Positions 9,016 through 17,936 are shown, counted from the first letter of the stretch. The stretch: DNA of 64,000 nucleotides from Sphingobacterium paucimobilis HER1398 (GCF_000416985.1 NZ_ATDL01000014.1:248001-312000), one strand, 5' to 3'. Translations and numbers: made by a program. Notes: a model not told the origin generated them from the letters alone.

Positions 9016-9465
9016 TTAAGAGAGGCAGCTTTTTACAAGTTCTGATATCGTCTTACCGTCAGCCTGTCCCGCTAGTTTTTGATTAGCTGCGCCCATCACT
9101 TTTCCCATATCTTTCATTCCCGAAGCTCCTGTCTCCGCTATGATAGTACGGATGATTGTCTCTACCTCGGCACGATCCAGTTGCTTAGGAAGATATTCCT
9201 CGATAACTTGTTGCTCTTCCAATTCAATTTGAAATAGATCTTCGCGTCCCTGACCTTTGTAGATCTCTCCTGATTCTTTACGTTGTTTGACCAGTTTTTG
9301 CAGCACTTTGATCTCGGTGTCTTGATCCAGCTCTTCTATTCCCGCTTTTTCCGTTTTAGCAAGTAAGATTGCTGCTTTGACCGCTCTTAATCCGCGAAGA
9401 CGCACACTATCCTTAGCAATCATTGCTGCTTTGATATCTTGATTTATTTGTTGTTCTAGTGACAT
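9016..9465 (-). CDS. GatB/YqeY domain-containing protein
   Basis: 149 residues matching YqeY-like proteins along the full length: MSLEQQINQDIKAAMIAKDS..RLRGLRAVKAAI at the start, KQRKESGEIYKGQGREDL in the middle and a C-terminal GASGMKDMGKVMGAANQKLAGQADGKTIS block, the helical domain shared with the tRNA-binding tail of GatB. The family may act on tRNA or aminoacyl-tRNA, but the free-standing protein has no proven reaction. It lies 16 nt downstream of the SDR gene on the same strand and converges on the acyltransferase pair. Confidence 0.9.
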   Translation of the reverse strand: MSLEQQINQDIKAAMIAKDSVRLRGLRAVKAAILLAKTEKAGIEELDQDTEIKVLQKLVKQRKESGEIYKGQGREDLFQIELEEQQVIEEYLPKQLDRAEVETIIRTIIAETGASGMKDMGKVMGAANQKLAGQADGKTISELVKSCLS

Positions 9466-9481
9466 GATTGTATGAGTTTAT

Positions 9482-10243
9482 TTAGTTTCTGACTATTACT
9501 GTTCCTGTGGCTTGGGCTGTAGGCATGATCAGCAGATCATTGATATTGACATGTGCTGGGCGAGAAAGTACAAAACTAATCGTCTCTGCAATATCTGTTC
9601 CCGATAAAGGAGTCACGCCGGTATAGACATTTTTCGCTCTCTCTTTATCTCCTTTAAAACGAACCTCCGAAAACTCGGTTTCTACCATACCTGGATTTAC
9701 TGCTGTGACCTTAATACCAAAAGGTAATAAGTCTATACGCATGGCTTTGTTTAGAGCATCGACAGCATGTTTGGTCGCACAGTACACATTGCCATTCGGG
9801 TAAACCTCTTTACCGGCAATGGAACCTATATTAATAATATGTGCCCGTTGGCTTTTTTTTAGTAAAGGGATGACAGCTTTACTAACATATAGCAATCCTT
9901 TTACATTGGTGTCGATCATACGGTCCCAGTCGTCTGTATCCCCATCTTGCAAGGCATCAAGACCTTGGCTTAGTCCCGCATTGTTTATTAGAACATCTAT
10001 GTTTTGCCATTCCGGAGGGAGTGAAGCGATTGCTTTTTTTACTTCTGCGTTATCTCGTACGTCAAGTGTAAAGCTGTGTATATCGACGTTGGGGTGCAGT
10101 ATGTGGATTTCTTTGGTCAGCGAGGTCAGACGGTCTGCTCTTCGCGCACATAACAGGAGTCTATAATTACTTTCAGTTGCTAGTACTTGTGCGCAGGCAG
10201 CTCCAATCCCAGAGCTTGCGCCAGTTATTAATACTGTTCTCAT
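9482..10243 (-). CDS. Short-chain dehydrogenase/reductase, YdfG-like
   Basis: 253 residues from the ATG at 10243, chosen because MRTVLITGASSGIG begins the Rossmann fold at once; an upstream in-frame start at 10264 would add seven residues. Classical SDR motifs: TGASSGIG (TGxxxGxG), NNAGL near residue 89, Ser in INIGSIAG, and YCATKHA (YxxxK). The sequence is closest to the NADP-dependent serine/3-hydroxy-acid dehydrogenase group (YdfG), with NPGMVETEF after the active site. The substrate cannot be told from sequence. The gene sits 52 nt downstream of the PorT-like gene and may be co-transcribed with yqeY. Confidence 0.88.
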   Translation of the reverse strand: MRTVLITGASSGIGAACAQVLATESNYRLLLCARRADRLTSLTKEIHILHPNVDIHSFTLDVRDNAEVKKAIASLPPEWQNIDVLINNAGLSQGLDALQDGDTDDWDRMIDTNVKGLLYVSKAVIPLLKKSQRAHIINIGSIAGKEVYPNGNVYCATKHAVDALNKAMRIDLLPFGIKVTAVNPGMVETEFSEVRFKGDKERAKNVYTGVTPLSGTDIAETISFVLSRPAHVNINDLLIMPTAQATGTVIVRN

Positions 10244-10295
10244 TTTTATAATTTTAGAAGTCAAGAATATCTTCTAAGACAGGGTATTGGATACC

Positions 10296-11132
10296 TTATT
10301 GGAAGATCAAACTGACATATATATTCCGAATCAAACCTTTCTGAATCGGCTCCATGAATTTATTATCTTTTGCTAATTCATGATTAGAAGCAAATGCATT
10401 TCCGAAGCTCTGGTTGAATTTTATTTCCGGTGACATCTTAAAATATGCAAAAAAAATGTCCGCTCCTAGTCCAGCTTCCCAAGATAGATAGCCCGGTTTC
10501 ATGATCAGTGACTGAGGCCTCGTTGTCTCCGTATCGTTTAATAGGCTTCTGTACTCGTCATTTATTCCAATCCATCGCGTATACCGGGCGCCGCCGATAA
10601 GATAAGCTCGATAACGGTTGAATTTGTTTTTTAAGATCTTTTCGTCCGAACGAAACTTGATCGAAAGAGGAAATTCAAAAGCATTGAAGTTGGATCCGTC
10701 AGAAGATGTAGAGACATGTCTTTGCTTTCTTGTTATAGTTCGACCTTCCCACTCAGGCTTCGATCCTGTAGACTGATACTCGATCCCTAGTCCATTGAAA
10801 AATAAGAAAGAGGGATTGAATGTGAAATAAAGATTTTCATTTGCTCGTATATCTACAGGGATTCCTACCGAAAAACCAAAGTTCGGCTTAGATTGTATGC
10901 TTTTAAGCTCTCCAAGCGTATTGGCATCATTGTCTCCAAAATAGATATTATGTTTTTGCCATCCCTCCTTTAGCTGCAGTTGGTAGCTCTGGACAACCAT
11001 ATTATATTGTATGCCCAGCAGGATTGTTGCATCTTCATTATAAGAGGAGGAGAACGGCAGCGAAATTTTTCGTTGAGCCAAACTACCTAAGCTTAAAAAT
11101 ACTCCTACTATTATAAAGAAAATATGTTTCAT
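10296..11132 (-). CDS. PorT-family outer-membrane beta-barrel protein (type IX secretion type)
   Basis: 278 residues with a signal peptide (MKHIFFIIVGVFLSLGSLAQ) and a beta-rich body ending in an outer-membrane style strand (IRNIYVSLIFQ). The start lies 11 nt downstream of ubiE. The ubiE-porT pair is a recurrent Bacteroidota arrangement, and conserved features such as FEFPLSIKFRSDE and YRAYLIGGARYTRW resemble PorT/SprT. PorT is an integral outer-membrane part of the type IX secretion and gliding machinery. No other T9SS gene is present in the window, so the assignment rests on fold and context; a general PorT-like barrel of other function is possible. Confidence 0.72.
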   Translation of the reverse strand: MKHIFFIIVGVFLSLGSLAQRKISLPFSSSYNEDATILLGIQYNMVVQSYQLQLKEGWQKHNIYFGDNDANTLGELKSIQSKPNFGFSVGIPVDIRANENLYFTFNPSFLFFNGLGIEYQSTGSKPEWEGRTITRKQRHVSTSSDGSNFNAFEFPLSIKFRSDEKILKNKFNRYRAYLIGGARYTRWIGINDEYRSLLNDTETTRPQSLIMKPGYLSWEAGLGADIFFAYFKMSPEIKFNQSFGNAFASNHELAKDNKFMEPIQKGLIRNIYVSLIFQ

Positions 11133-11143
11133 TCGAGTGGCGG

Positions 11144-11884
11144 TTATTTTATTGCCTCATATATGGTACAAAAACCGAATGTTTGTGGCCTTACTTTCGT
11201 TTCTTTGAAGCCAACCCGAGCTGTTATGTCTGCAAATCTCTTCCCGTCAGGAAATTTAGATACCGATTCGGGCAGGTAAGAGTAGGCACTCGAATCTTTA
11301 GAAATCAGTTTGCCAATCGCAGGTATAAACTTGTGAAAATACAACTGATAAAACTGTTTGATAGGAAAGGTAGTCGGATTTGATAATTCCAATATAACAG
11401 CTTTTCCACCAGGTTTGAGCACGCGGTTTATTTCAGCAAGTCCTTTTTCTAAGTTTTCGAAATTACGAACACCGAAGGCAACAGTCACAGCGTCAAATGT
11501 GTAATCATCAAAAGGCAGGTTTTCCGAGTCAGCTAATTTTACCTCCAATTGTTGCGCAAGTCCTTTCTTTGCAATTTTTTCCTTTGCCACATCGAGCATT
11601 CCCTGGGAAATGTCAATACCTATAATCTTTTTAGGTTTCAGTAAACGTAGTGATTCAATAGCAAAGTCACCCGTCCCTGTAGCGACGTCGAGCATAAGCT
11701 GCGGTTTGATCGATTGTAAGGATCGAATGGCTTTTTTTCTCCAAATCACATCGATTCGCATAGTCATGATCCGATTCAATAAATCATATCTGTGGGAAAT
11801 GTTGTTGAACATGTCTGCAACTTGTTCTTTCTTGCCACCTTCTTTTGATTTGTAGGGCTTTAATGTTGAGGCTCCATTTGACAT
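11144..11884 (-). CDS. ubiE: Demethylmenaquinone/2-methoxy-polyprenyl-benzoquinol methyltransferase
   Basis: 246 residues from the ATG at 11884; longer starts exist at 11911 and 11944, but family proteins begin with a short tail before KKEQVADMFNNISHRYDLLNRIMT, and a promoter-like element sits just before 11884. SAM-binding motifs: MLDVATGTGDFAIE, IIGIDISQGMLDVA, AVTVAFGVRNFENLEKGLAEI and RVLKPGGKAVILELS. The enzyme C-methylates demethylmenaquinone in the last step of menaquinone synthesis at the membrane. It precedes the PorT-like gene by 11 nt. Confidence 0.93.
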   Translation of the reverse strand: MSNGASTLKPYKSKEGGKKEQVADMFNNISHRYDLLNRIMTMRIDVIWRKKAIRSLQSIKPQLMLDVATGTGDFAIESLRLLKPKKIIGIDISQGMLDVAKEKIAKKGLAQQLEVKLADSENLPFDDYTFDAVTVAFGVRNFENLEKGLAEINRVLKPGGKAVILELSNPTTFPIKQFYQLYFHKFIPAIGKLISKDSSAYSYLPESVSKFPDGKRFADITARVGFKETKVRPQTFGFCTIYEAIK

Positions 11885-11888
11885 AGAG

Positions 11889-11916
11889 CAAAGATAATAT
11901 AATATTTTCATTGCAA
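11889..11916 (-). promoter_or_regulatory. Candidate promoter of ubiE giving a leaderless or near-leaderless mRNA
   Basis: On the minus strand TTG (11916-11914) is followed after 17 nt by TATCTTTG (11896-11889), matching the Bacteroidota TTG...TAnnTTTG pattern. The expected transcription start would fall within a few bases of the ubiE ATG at 11884. The -33 part is only TTG, so this may be chance in AT-rich DNA. Confidence 0.4.
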
Positions 11917-11944
11917 TATAATTATTTCGGGATGCGCTGATCAA

Positions 11945-12320
11945 ATGTTTATAGGAGCTTACTTGACAGTTAGTTGGACTTTAATGTGTTGAAAATGAAA
12001 ACTTAATGAAGTATGCTTTGTTGAACACTTCAGTATGACCTATTAGGATGGTTGTTAACAATCTCTAAAGTTTTCCACAATTTTATAATTTATTGATAAT
12101 GAATTACGTTCTTATGTTATCAACAGTTTGTTAACAATGAGTGTTAAAAATAAAGGCTTGTAGGATAGGAGAGATGCATGGCTTGATCTTTTTACTTTTT
12201 TTCGATGTGCAGAACTAAAAAACTAGAGAGCTAGTATTTTTGCTAACTTTGTTTAACAATATTTTAGCAGCATAACACGATACTCTATTTTATTGTTTAA
12301 CGCGATAATCTTAATCAAAA
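11945..12320. promoter_or_regulatory. Intergenic region upstream of dnaB with DnaA-box-like and GTTAAC sites
   Basis: No gene is seen in this AT-rich gap between divergent ubiE and dnaB. It contains TTTTCCACA (12071-12079), which fits the DnaA-box consensus TTWTNCACA, the related TTATCAACA (12117-12125), and two GTTAAC palindromes inside TTGTTAACAAT-like contexts (12054-12059 and 12130-12135). Two -7-like boxes, TATTTTTG (12235-12242) and TAACTTTG (12244-12251), precede dnaB, without a clear -33 element. DnaA control of dnaB is possible but unproven. Confidence 0.4.
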
Positions 12321-13910
12321 ATGGATCAGGAACACACAGGACAATCATCTAATGCGGGGCGTACAGGTTTTAGTAAGAAACGAACAGGATTGAATAATCT
12401 TGTCAGTGGCTTAGGAAAGCTTCCACCTCAAGCTTTGGATCTAGAAGAGGCTGTGTTGGGCGCATTGATGTTGGAAAAAAATGCGTTGAGTGAAGTGATT
12501 GATATTTTGAAAGTTGAGTCTTTTTATAAAGAGGCGCATCAAAAAATATTTGAAGCTATTTTTAGCTTGTTCCAAAAGACGTCACCTATCGATATCCTTA
12601 CTGTTACCTCCGAGTTACGACAAATGGGGGCTTTGGAGATGGTGGGCGGTGCTTTTTACATCACTCAGCTTACCGATCGCGTTGTTTCTGCTGCAAATAT
12701 TGAGTATCATGCCCGTATCATATCACAAAAATACATTCAACGTGAGCTGATTAAAGTTTCTACCGAAATTATCAATTCTTCTTACGATGAAACCAGTGAT
12801 ATTTTTGATCTTTTGGATCATGCCGAAAAGAGTCTTTTTGACATCGCCCAGAATAACTTGCGGCGGGACTCTAGGAAAATGGATGACATTATGCGGGAGG
12901 CGATCAGCAACTTAGAGGCCTTGCGGGATCGTACAGATGGTTTGACAGGCGTACCTTCCGGATTAACAGCCTTGGATCGCATGACATCAGGCTGGCAACC
13001 TTCTGATTTAGTCATTATCGCTGCGCGTCCTGCTATGGGTAAGACAGCTTTTGTATTATCAGTAGCCCGGAATGCTGCGGTAGATCATGATAAGGCCGTT
13101 GCTGTATTCTCTCTGGAGATGTCGTCCGTACAGTTGGTGAATCGTCTAATAGCGGGAGAAACAGAGATTGAACAGGAAAAACTAAAAAAAGGAAATCTGG
13201 CGGATCATGAGTGGCAGCAATTGCATTCCCGTATCGGACGATTGACTGAAGCGCCTCTGATTATTGATGATACACCCGCTTTGAACGTTTTCGAATTTAG
13301 AGCCAAGTGTAGACGCCTTAAGGCGCAGCACGATATACAGATGGTTATCGTCGATTACCTGCAATTGATGCATGGTAAATCGGAAGGCAAAGGTGGTGGA
13401 AACCGTGAGCAGGAAATCGGTAGTATTTCCCGGGCTTTGAAATCGGTAGCCAAAGAACTTAATATCCCTGTATTAGCGTTATCGCAGCTGAGTCGTGCGG
13501 TAGAGTCGCGTCCAGGTAATGCCAAACGTCCAATGTTATCGGATTTGCGTGAATCGGGATCTATCGAGCAGGATGCAGATATGGTTCTTTTTCTATACCG
13601 TCCAGAATATTATGGATTGACAGAGGACGAGGAAGGTAGACCTACTGCTGGCGTCGGTGAGGTGATTATTGCCAAGCACCGTAACGGTGAAACGGGTATA
13701 GTACCTTTAAAATTTGTGGGTAAATTTGTTAAATTCGTCGATCTCGAGGATGACTTTGCCGGTATGGGAGGAGATTCTTTCGGAGGCGGTGGCGATTCTC
13801 CATTTGGTGCGTCACCTATGATGCCTTCATCCTCTTTTGAAGATTTCGGAGGCGGAGGCATTACGATGCCATCTCGAATGAATGACATGCCAGATGATGC
13901 ACCGTTCTAG
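12321..13910 (+). CDS. dnaB: Replicative DNA helicase DnaB
   Basis: 529 residues. The N-terminal DnaB domain (about 35-140: PPQALDLEEAVLGALMLEKNALSEVIDIL) is followed by the RecA-like ATPase with Walker A ARPAMGKTAF (Lys241), Walker B-like IQMVIVDYLQLM and SQLSRAVESRP with an arginine-finger type region. This ring helicase unwinds DNA at the replication fork. The C-terminus is unusual: after the core comes a Gly/Ser/Met-rich linker (about 485-520) and an acidic aromatic end, MPDDAPF, resembling the SSB C-terminal tip. It converges with the dipeptidase gene 8 nt away, with no terminator evident between them. Confidence 0.97.
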   Translation: MDQEHTGQSSNAGRTGFSKKRTGLNNLVSGLGKLPPQALDLEEAVLGALMLEKNALSEVIDILKVESFYKEAHQKIFEAIFSLFQKTSPIDILTVTSELRQMGALEMVGGAFYITQLTDRVVSAANIEYHARIISQKYIQRELIKVSTEIINSSYDETSDIFDLLDHAEKSLFDIAQNNLRRDSRKMDDIMREAISNLEALRDRTDGLTGVPSGLTALDRMTSGWQPSDLVIIAARPAMGKTAFVLSVARNAAVDHDKAVAVFSLEMSSVQLVNRLIAGETEIEQEKLKKGNLADHEWQQLHSRIGRLTEAPLIIDDTPALNVFEFRAKCRRLKAQHDIQMVIVDYLQLMHGKSEGKGGGNREQEIGSISRALKSVAKELNIPVLALSQLSRAVESRPGNAKRPMLSDLRESGSIEQDADMVLFLYRPEYYGLTEDEEGRPTAGVGEVIIAKHRNGETGIVPLKFVGKFVKFVDLEDDFAGMGGDSFGGGGDSPFGASPMMPSSSFEDFGGGGITMPSRMNDMPDDAPF

Positions 13911-13918
13911 TTGAGGTT

Positions 13919-14605
13919 TTACTGTACTGGAAAATCAAAATACCGATCTTTAAAGGGTTCATTATTCAATGTGTAATGCCACCATTCTTTGGAGTAAGCT
14001 CTGAATCCCTGCTTTTCCATAGCATAACGAAGCAGCTCTCGATTTTTTAATTGCTCCTGACTCAATTTTTTGTAGTGATGTCCGGAAATTTCACCCAAAA
14101 AATCAAAAGGGCTGCCCATATCCAATTCGATTTTGCTGTCCAACATAATAATGGTCAAATCTACGGTGCTTCCTCGGCTATGTCCCGATTTCGAGGCGAT
14201 ATAGCCTCTTTTAAATAAAAGGCCTTTATCTTCTGTAGGGTAGAACTCCGCTTTTCCTAGCGTGTCTTTTGGGTCTTTAGACCAATTAACAAAATGATTT
14301 ACGGCACTCTGGGGACGATAGGCATCATATATTTTCAGCCCCATATTGTTTTTGTTTAGCTCTTTCTCTACCTTTGCAAGCGCTTCTGTGGCTTGTTTTG
14401 AAAGAATGGCTCGAGGTTCCAAATAACCTTTTACGGGCTTGCCGATAAAATTGTGATGACCACAATATCGCAGATCCACCTCTATGTGTGGAATGATATC
14501 TCTGATGTATGCAAAACCATCAGGCAATTGTTTGGAGACCTGTTGTGTCGGAGCAGTAGCAAGTAGCATCAAGGACAAAGAAGCAAGAAATACAGATTTT
14601 GTCAT
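13919..14605 (-). CDS. D-alanyl-D-alanine dipeptidase (VanX/DdpX-like, M15)
   Basis: 228 residues from the ATG at 14605, which begins a signal peptide (MTKSVFLASLSLMLLATAP); an upstream start at 14665 would place 20 odd residues before it. Zinc and catalytic motifs of the VanX family are intact: SGHSRGSTVDLT (HxxxxxxD) and KEWWHYTL (ExxH). YDAYRPQSAVNHF is the substrate-binding block. The enzyme cleaves D-Ala-D-Ala, here probably in the periplasm and for cell-wall recycling. No vanH or vanA neighbours exist, so this is not a vancomycin-resistance cassette. Confidence 0.9.
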   Translation of the reverse strand: MTKSVFLASLSLMLLATAPTQQVSKQLPDGFAYIRDIIPHIEVDLRYCGHHNFIGKPVKGYLEPRAILSKQATEALAKVEKELNKNNMGLKIYDAYRPQSAVNHFVNWSKDPKDTLGKAEFYPTEDKGLLFKRGYIASKSGHSRGSTVDLTIIMLDSKIELDMGSPFDFLGEISGHHYKKLSQEQLKNRELLRYAMEKQGFRAYSKEWWHYTLNNEPFKDRYFDFPVQ

Positions 14606-14729
14606 AATGGGGCTTTTTGTTTCGTAAAGGTAGCTATTTATCAGAATAAATAGTAGCATATACAAGTCCTATTTGACAGTAATTTAGTAACTTTACAATC
14701 TATTTCTAACGGAAAAAACTCTTTTTATT

Positions 14730-17000
14730 TTGGATTATTTAGCAGGATTAAATTCCACGCAGCGCGATGCTGTAGAGCAGACAGAAGGTCCGGTGATGAT
14801 TGTGGCAGGAGCGGGTTCAGGAAAAACCCGTGTTATCACGTATCGAGTAGCGCATCTTATTCGAAAAGGTGTAGATCCTTTCAATATCTTGGTATTAACA
14901 TTTACCAATAAGGCTGCAAAAGAAATGCGCGAACGTATCATGAAGGTAGTCGGCGCCGAAGCAAAGAACATTTGGATGGGAACATTTCACTCCATTTTCG
15001 CAAGGATACTTCGTGTAGAGGCAGAATTGATCGGCTACCCAAAGAACTTTACCATATACGATACCGATGATACAAAGAGTTTGCTACGGTCTATTTTGAA
15101 GGAGATGAATCTGGATGATAAGCTATATAATGTAAATCAGGTATATGGTCGTATATCATCTGCAAAGAATAATTTAATATCACCGCAGGAATACAATAAA
15201 AACGAAGCTTTACTTGCTGAGGATAGAGAGAATGGTAGACCACAGATGGGACAGGTTTACTTTACCTATGCTCAACGTTGTTATCGTGCCGGAGCAATGG
15301 ATTTTGATGACTTGCTGTTCAAAACGAATGTTTTGTTGAATAAACATCCGGAAACATTGCACAAATACCAACATCAGTTTAAATACCTAATGGTAGATGA
15401 GTACCAGGATACGAACTTTTCTCAATATCTTATTGTCAAACGTTTAGCTGCAGTCAATCAAAACATATGTGTGGTAGGGGATGATGCGCAAAGTATTTAT
15501 GCTTTCCGGGGAGCGAACATTCAGAATATTCTTAACTTTCAGAAAGACTATCCTGAAGTCAGGGTGTTTAAGCTAGAGCAGAACTATCGCTCAACGAAGA
15601 TGATTGTCAATGCTGCAAATAGCATTATTGCCAACAACAAAAATCAGTTAGAGAAGAATGTCTTTTCTGAAAATGCGGATGGGGATAAGATTAAGGTAGC
15701 GCGGGCATTTTCTGACAATGAGGAAGGAAAGATCGTTGCGGAAGCAATCTTACAAGATAAGGCATTGAATTCACAGCAGTTCAAGGATTTTGCTATTTTG
15801 TATCGAACCAATGCACAGTCGAGAGCCATGGAGGAGTCGTTACGTAAGCTTAACATTCCCTATAAGATTTATGGAGGTACTTCCTTCTATCAGCGTAAAG
15901 AGATAAAAGATTTAATTGCCTATTTCAGGTTGACCTACAATCCTAATGACGAAGAAGCACTAAAAAGGGTTATCAATTATCCCAGACGAGGGATAGGAGA
16001 CACCACTATCGACAAGATTATTGTGGCTGCAGATAAGCATCAGTACCGACTTTGGGATATCGTAGCTAATGCGCAGATGTTTTTAGACGGTCGTAGCGCG
16101 ACTGCTGTGTCTACCTTTGGCACGATGATACAGAGTTTTCAGGCGATCGGAAACCAAGAGAATGCCTTTGATACGGCCATGCATATTGCACAACATTCCG
16201 GTATTTTAAAGGATCTCTACGAAGACAAGTCCGTCGAAGGCTTGAGCCGCTATGAAAATATCCAAGAGTTATTGAACGGTATCAAAGAGTTCTCGGAACG
16301 TGAGGATATCGAAGAAAAAAGCCTCGATATCTTTTTACAAGATGTTGCACTGTTGACGAATGATGATAATGATAAAGATCCGAATGCAGATACCGTATCC
16401 TTAATGACTATCCACTCTTCAAAAGGACTCGAGTTTCCCAACGTATTTATCGTAGGCTTGGAAGAAAATTTGTTTCCATCACAATTATCCGTAAATTCAC
16501 GAGCAGAATTGGAAGAGGAAAGAAGGCTGTTTTATGTCGCAGTGACACGTGCTGAGACAAAATTGCACATTTCCTATGCCACTTCAAGGTATCGCTGGGG
16601 TACTTTAAATAATTGCGAACCCAGCCGTTTCTTAGATGAGTTGAACCCTGCGTGTTTAGACCTGGATTTTAAACCAAGAATGAATGCAGCTGCTGGAGAA
16701 GGTGCGATGAAGTCGGATCGAATAGCTTGGCAACAGAAAGATAGCTTCTCCAAACCAAAGCCAAAAGTAGTCAAGACAACATCGATTTTACCGAAAGCGC
16801 ACGTTCCCACAGAAGGTTTTGCACCTTCGGATACCAGCGGTCTACAAGTAGGTATGGAAGTAGAGCACGAACGTTTTGGTTTTGGCAAAGTCATTAATTT
16901 GGAGGGAAATAGTCCAGACTTAAAAGCAATTATTTTTTTTAAGGAGTTGGGACAGAAACAATTGTTGCTTAAATTTGCGAAACTAAGAATTGTCCAATAA
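14730..17000 (+). CDS. ATP-dependent DNA helicase, UvrD/PcrA family
   Basis: 756 residues starting at a TTG codon (MDYLAGLNSTQRDAVEQTEGP), the usual family opening; no nearby ATG preserves it. Superfamily 1 motifs: AGAGSGKTRV (Walker A), TFTNKAAKEMRER, VDEYQDTNFSQY (II), VVGDDAQSIYAFRGA (III), LEQNYRST (IV), MTIHSSKGLEFPNVFIVGLEE (V) and FYVAVTRAE (VI). The C-terminal end (about 705-756, VEHERFGFGKVINLEG) is the Tudor-like tail of PcrA, which contacts RNA polymerase. It is a 3'-5' helicase for repair and for clearing replication blocks. A structured gap of 192 nt separates it from the DUF4290 gene. Confidence 0.95.
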   Translation: MDYLAGLNSTQRDAVEQTEGPVMIVAGAGSGKTRVITYRVAHLIRKGVDPFNILVLTFTNKAAKEMRERIMKVVGAEAKNIWMGTFHSIFARILRVEAELIGYPKNFTIYDTDDTKSLLRSILKEMNLDDKLYNVNQVYGRISSAKNNLISPQEYNKNEALLAEDRENGRPQMGQVYFTYAQRCYRAGAMDFDDLLFKTNVLLNKHPETLHKYQHQFKYLMVDEYQDTNFSQYLIVKRLAAVNQNICVVGDDAQSIYAFRGANIQNILNFQKDYPEVRVFKLEQNYRSTKMIVNAANSIIANNKNQLEKNVFSENADGDKIKVARAFSDNEEGKIVAEAILQDKALNSQQFKDFAILYRTNAQSRAMEESLRKLNIPYKIYGGTSFYQRKEIKDLIAYFRLTYNPNDEEALKRVINYPRRGIGDTTIDKIIVAADKHQYRLWDIVANAQMFLDGRSATAVSTFGTMIQSFQAIGNQENAFDTAMHIAQHSGILKDLYEDKSVEGLSRYENIQELLNGIKEFSEREDIEEKSLDIFLQDVALLTNDDNDKDPNADTVSLMTIHSSKGLEFPNVFIVGLEENLFPSQLSVNSRAELEEERRLFYVAVTRAETKLHISYATSRYRWGTLNNCEPSRFLDELNPACLDLDFKPRMNAAAGEGAMKSDRIAWQQKDSFSKPKPKVVKTTSILPKAHVPTEGFAPSDTSGLQVGMEVEHERFGFGKVINLEGNSPDLKAIIFFKELGQKQLLLKFAKLRIVQ

Positions 17001-17057
17001 ATAGATGGACAGAATATTAAATAAAAAATAACGTTTTATATTACGTTTAACTTCATT

Positions 17058-17166
17058 ATATGAAATATCCAGGCAGTGCAGATTGTACAAACATACATAG
17101 TCACGTAGTCGTATGCACACTGTCTAGCTACAAAAACGTGCATAGTACGCGTTGGATATTCCATAT
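17058..17166 (+). other. Structured intergenic element, three-way-junction-like
   Basis: The ends ATATGAAATATCCA (17058-17071) and TGGATATTCCATAT (17153-17166) pair over 14 positions with one mismatch. Inside, CAGTG (17074-17078) pairs with CACTG (17118-17122), CATAC (17092-17096) with GTATG (17111-17115), and AACGTG pairs with CGCGTT around 17135-17153. The set folds as an outer stem with two inner arms. It lies between uvrD/pcrA and the DUF4290 gene. It may be a structured RNA leader or a decayed small mobile element; no known family was recognised. Confidence 0.5.
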
Positions 17167-17192
17167 GACCGTTAAAAAGCAAATTAATACAT

Positions 17193-17936
17193 ATGAATTT
17201 TGATTATAACAGTACCCGTCCTAAGTTGATATTGGCTGAGTATGGCAGGAACGTGCAGAATATGGTTGATCATATCTGTACAGTACCTTCTAGGGAAGAA
17301 CGGAACCGATTAGCGCAGGTCGTTATCGATATGATGGGCGTTTTAAATCCCCATTTAAGGGATGTTTCCGATTTTAAGCATAAGCTTTGGGATCATTTGT
17401 ATATCATTTCAGATTTTAAAATCGATGTTGATTCTCCATATCCAGTTCCGTCTAAGGAAGAGATACGCCACAAACCTGAACCGCTGCCCTATCCGCAGCA
17501 CAGGATTCGGTTTAAGCATTATGGACATATTGTAGAATCTATGATCCAAAAGGCTATGGCTGTATCTGATGTAGAAACCAGACAGAAGATGACACTAGGA
17601 ATAGCCAATTTTATGAAAATGGCCTATCTCACGTGGAACAAGGATTCTGTTAATGATCTTCAAATTATTCAAGATCTGAAAGAGCTTTCTGGTTTCGTAC
17701 TAGTATTGCCAGAAGATACGGTATTGACTAAGTTGGATTTTCGTACGCCGCCTCCGGGCAACCGTATTAAATCGCAAGCTACTTCGAATAATAACAATCA
17801 AAAGCAAGCTTCGGGATCAAATAACAATAAGAAACAATATCAGAACAATAACAACAATAATAACAACGGTCGTAAAAGGCAAAACAATAATACCTCTGGT
17901 AAGAGACCTTATCAGAGTAGTAATTATAAGAAATAG
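17193..17936 (+). CDS. DUF4290-family protein with Asn/Lys-rich tail
   Basis: 247 residues. The first 185 (MNFDYNSTRPKLILAEYGRNVQNMVDHI, then KHKLWDHLYIISDFKIDVDSPYP) match the DUF4290 family found in Bacteroidota beside murA. The last 60 residues are low complexity, mostly Asn, Gln and Lys with runs of Asn, and look disordered and basic, so nucleic-acid binding is possible. No signal peptide or membrane segment is present. The function is unknown. The gene is flanked on both sides by long inverted repeats (17058-17166 and 17963-18052), and murA follows 180 nt downstream. Confidence 0.85.
   Translation: MNFDYNSTRPKLILAEYGRNVQNMVDHICTVPSREERNRLAQVVIDMMGVLNPHLRDVSDFKHKLWDHLYIISDFKIDVDSPYPVPSKEEIRHKPEPLPYPQHRIRFKHYGHIVESMIQKAMAVSDVETRQKMTLGIANFMKMAYLTWNKDSVNDLQIIQDLKELSGFVLVLPEDTVLTKLDFRTPPPGNRIKSQATSNNNNQKQASGSNNNKKQYQNNNNNNNNGRKRQNNNTSGKRPYQSSNYKK

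Noticed and set aside
13610..13888. A Pro/Ser-rich minus-strand frame.
   Set aside because: It is the shadow of the Gly/Ser-rich dnaB tail.
13919..14605. VanX-like gene considered as part of a vancomycin-resistance cluster.
   Set aside because: No vanH, vanA/B or vanRS genes are adjacent; single VanX-like dipeptidases are common in recycling.
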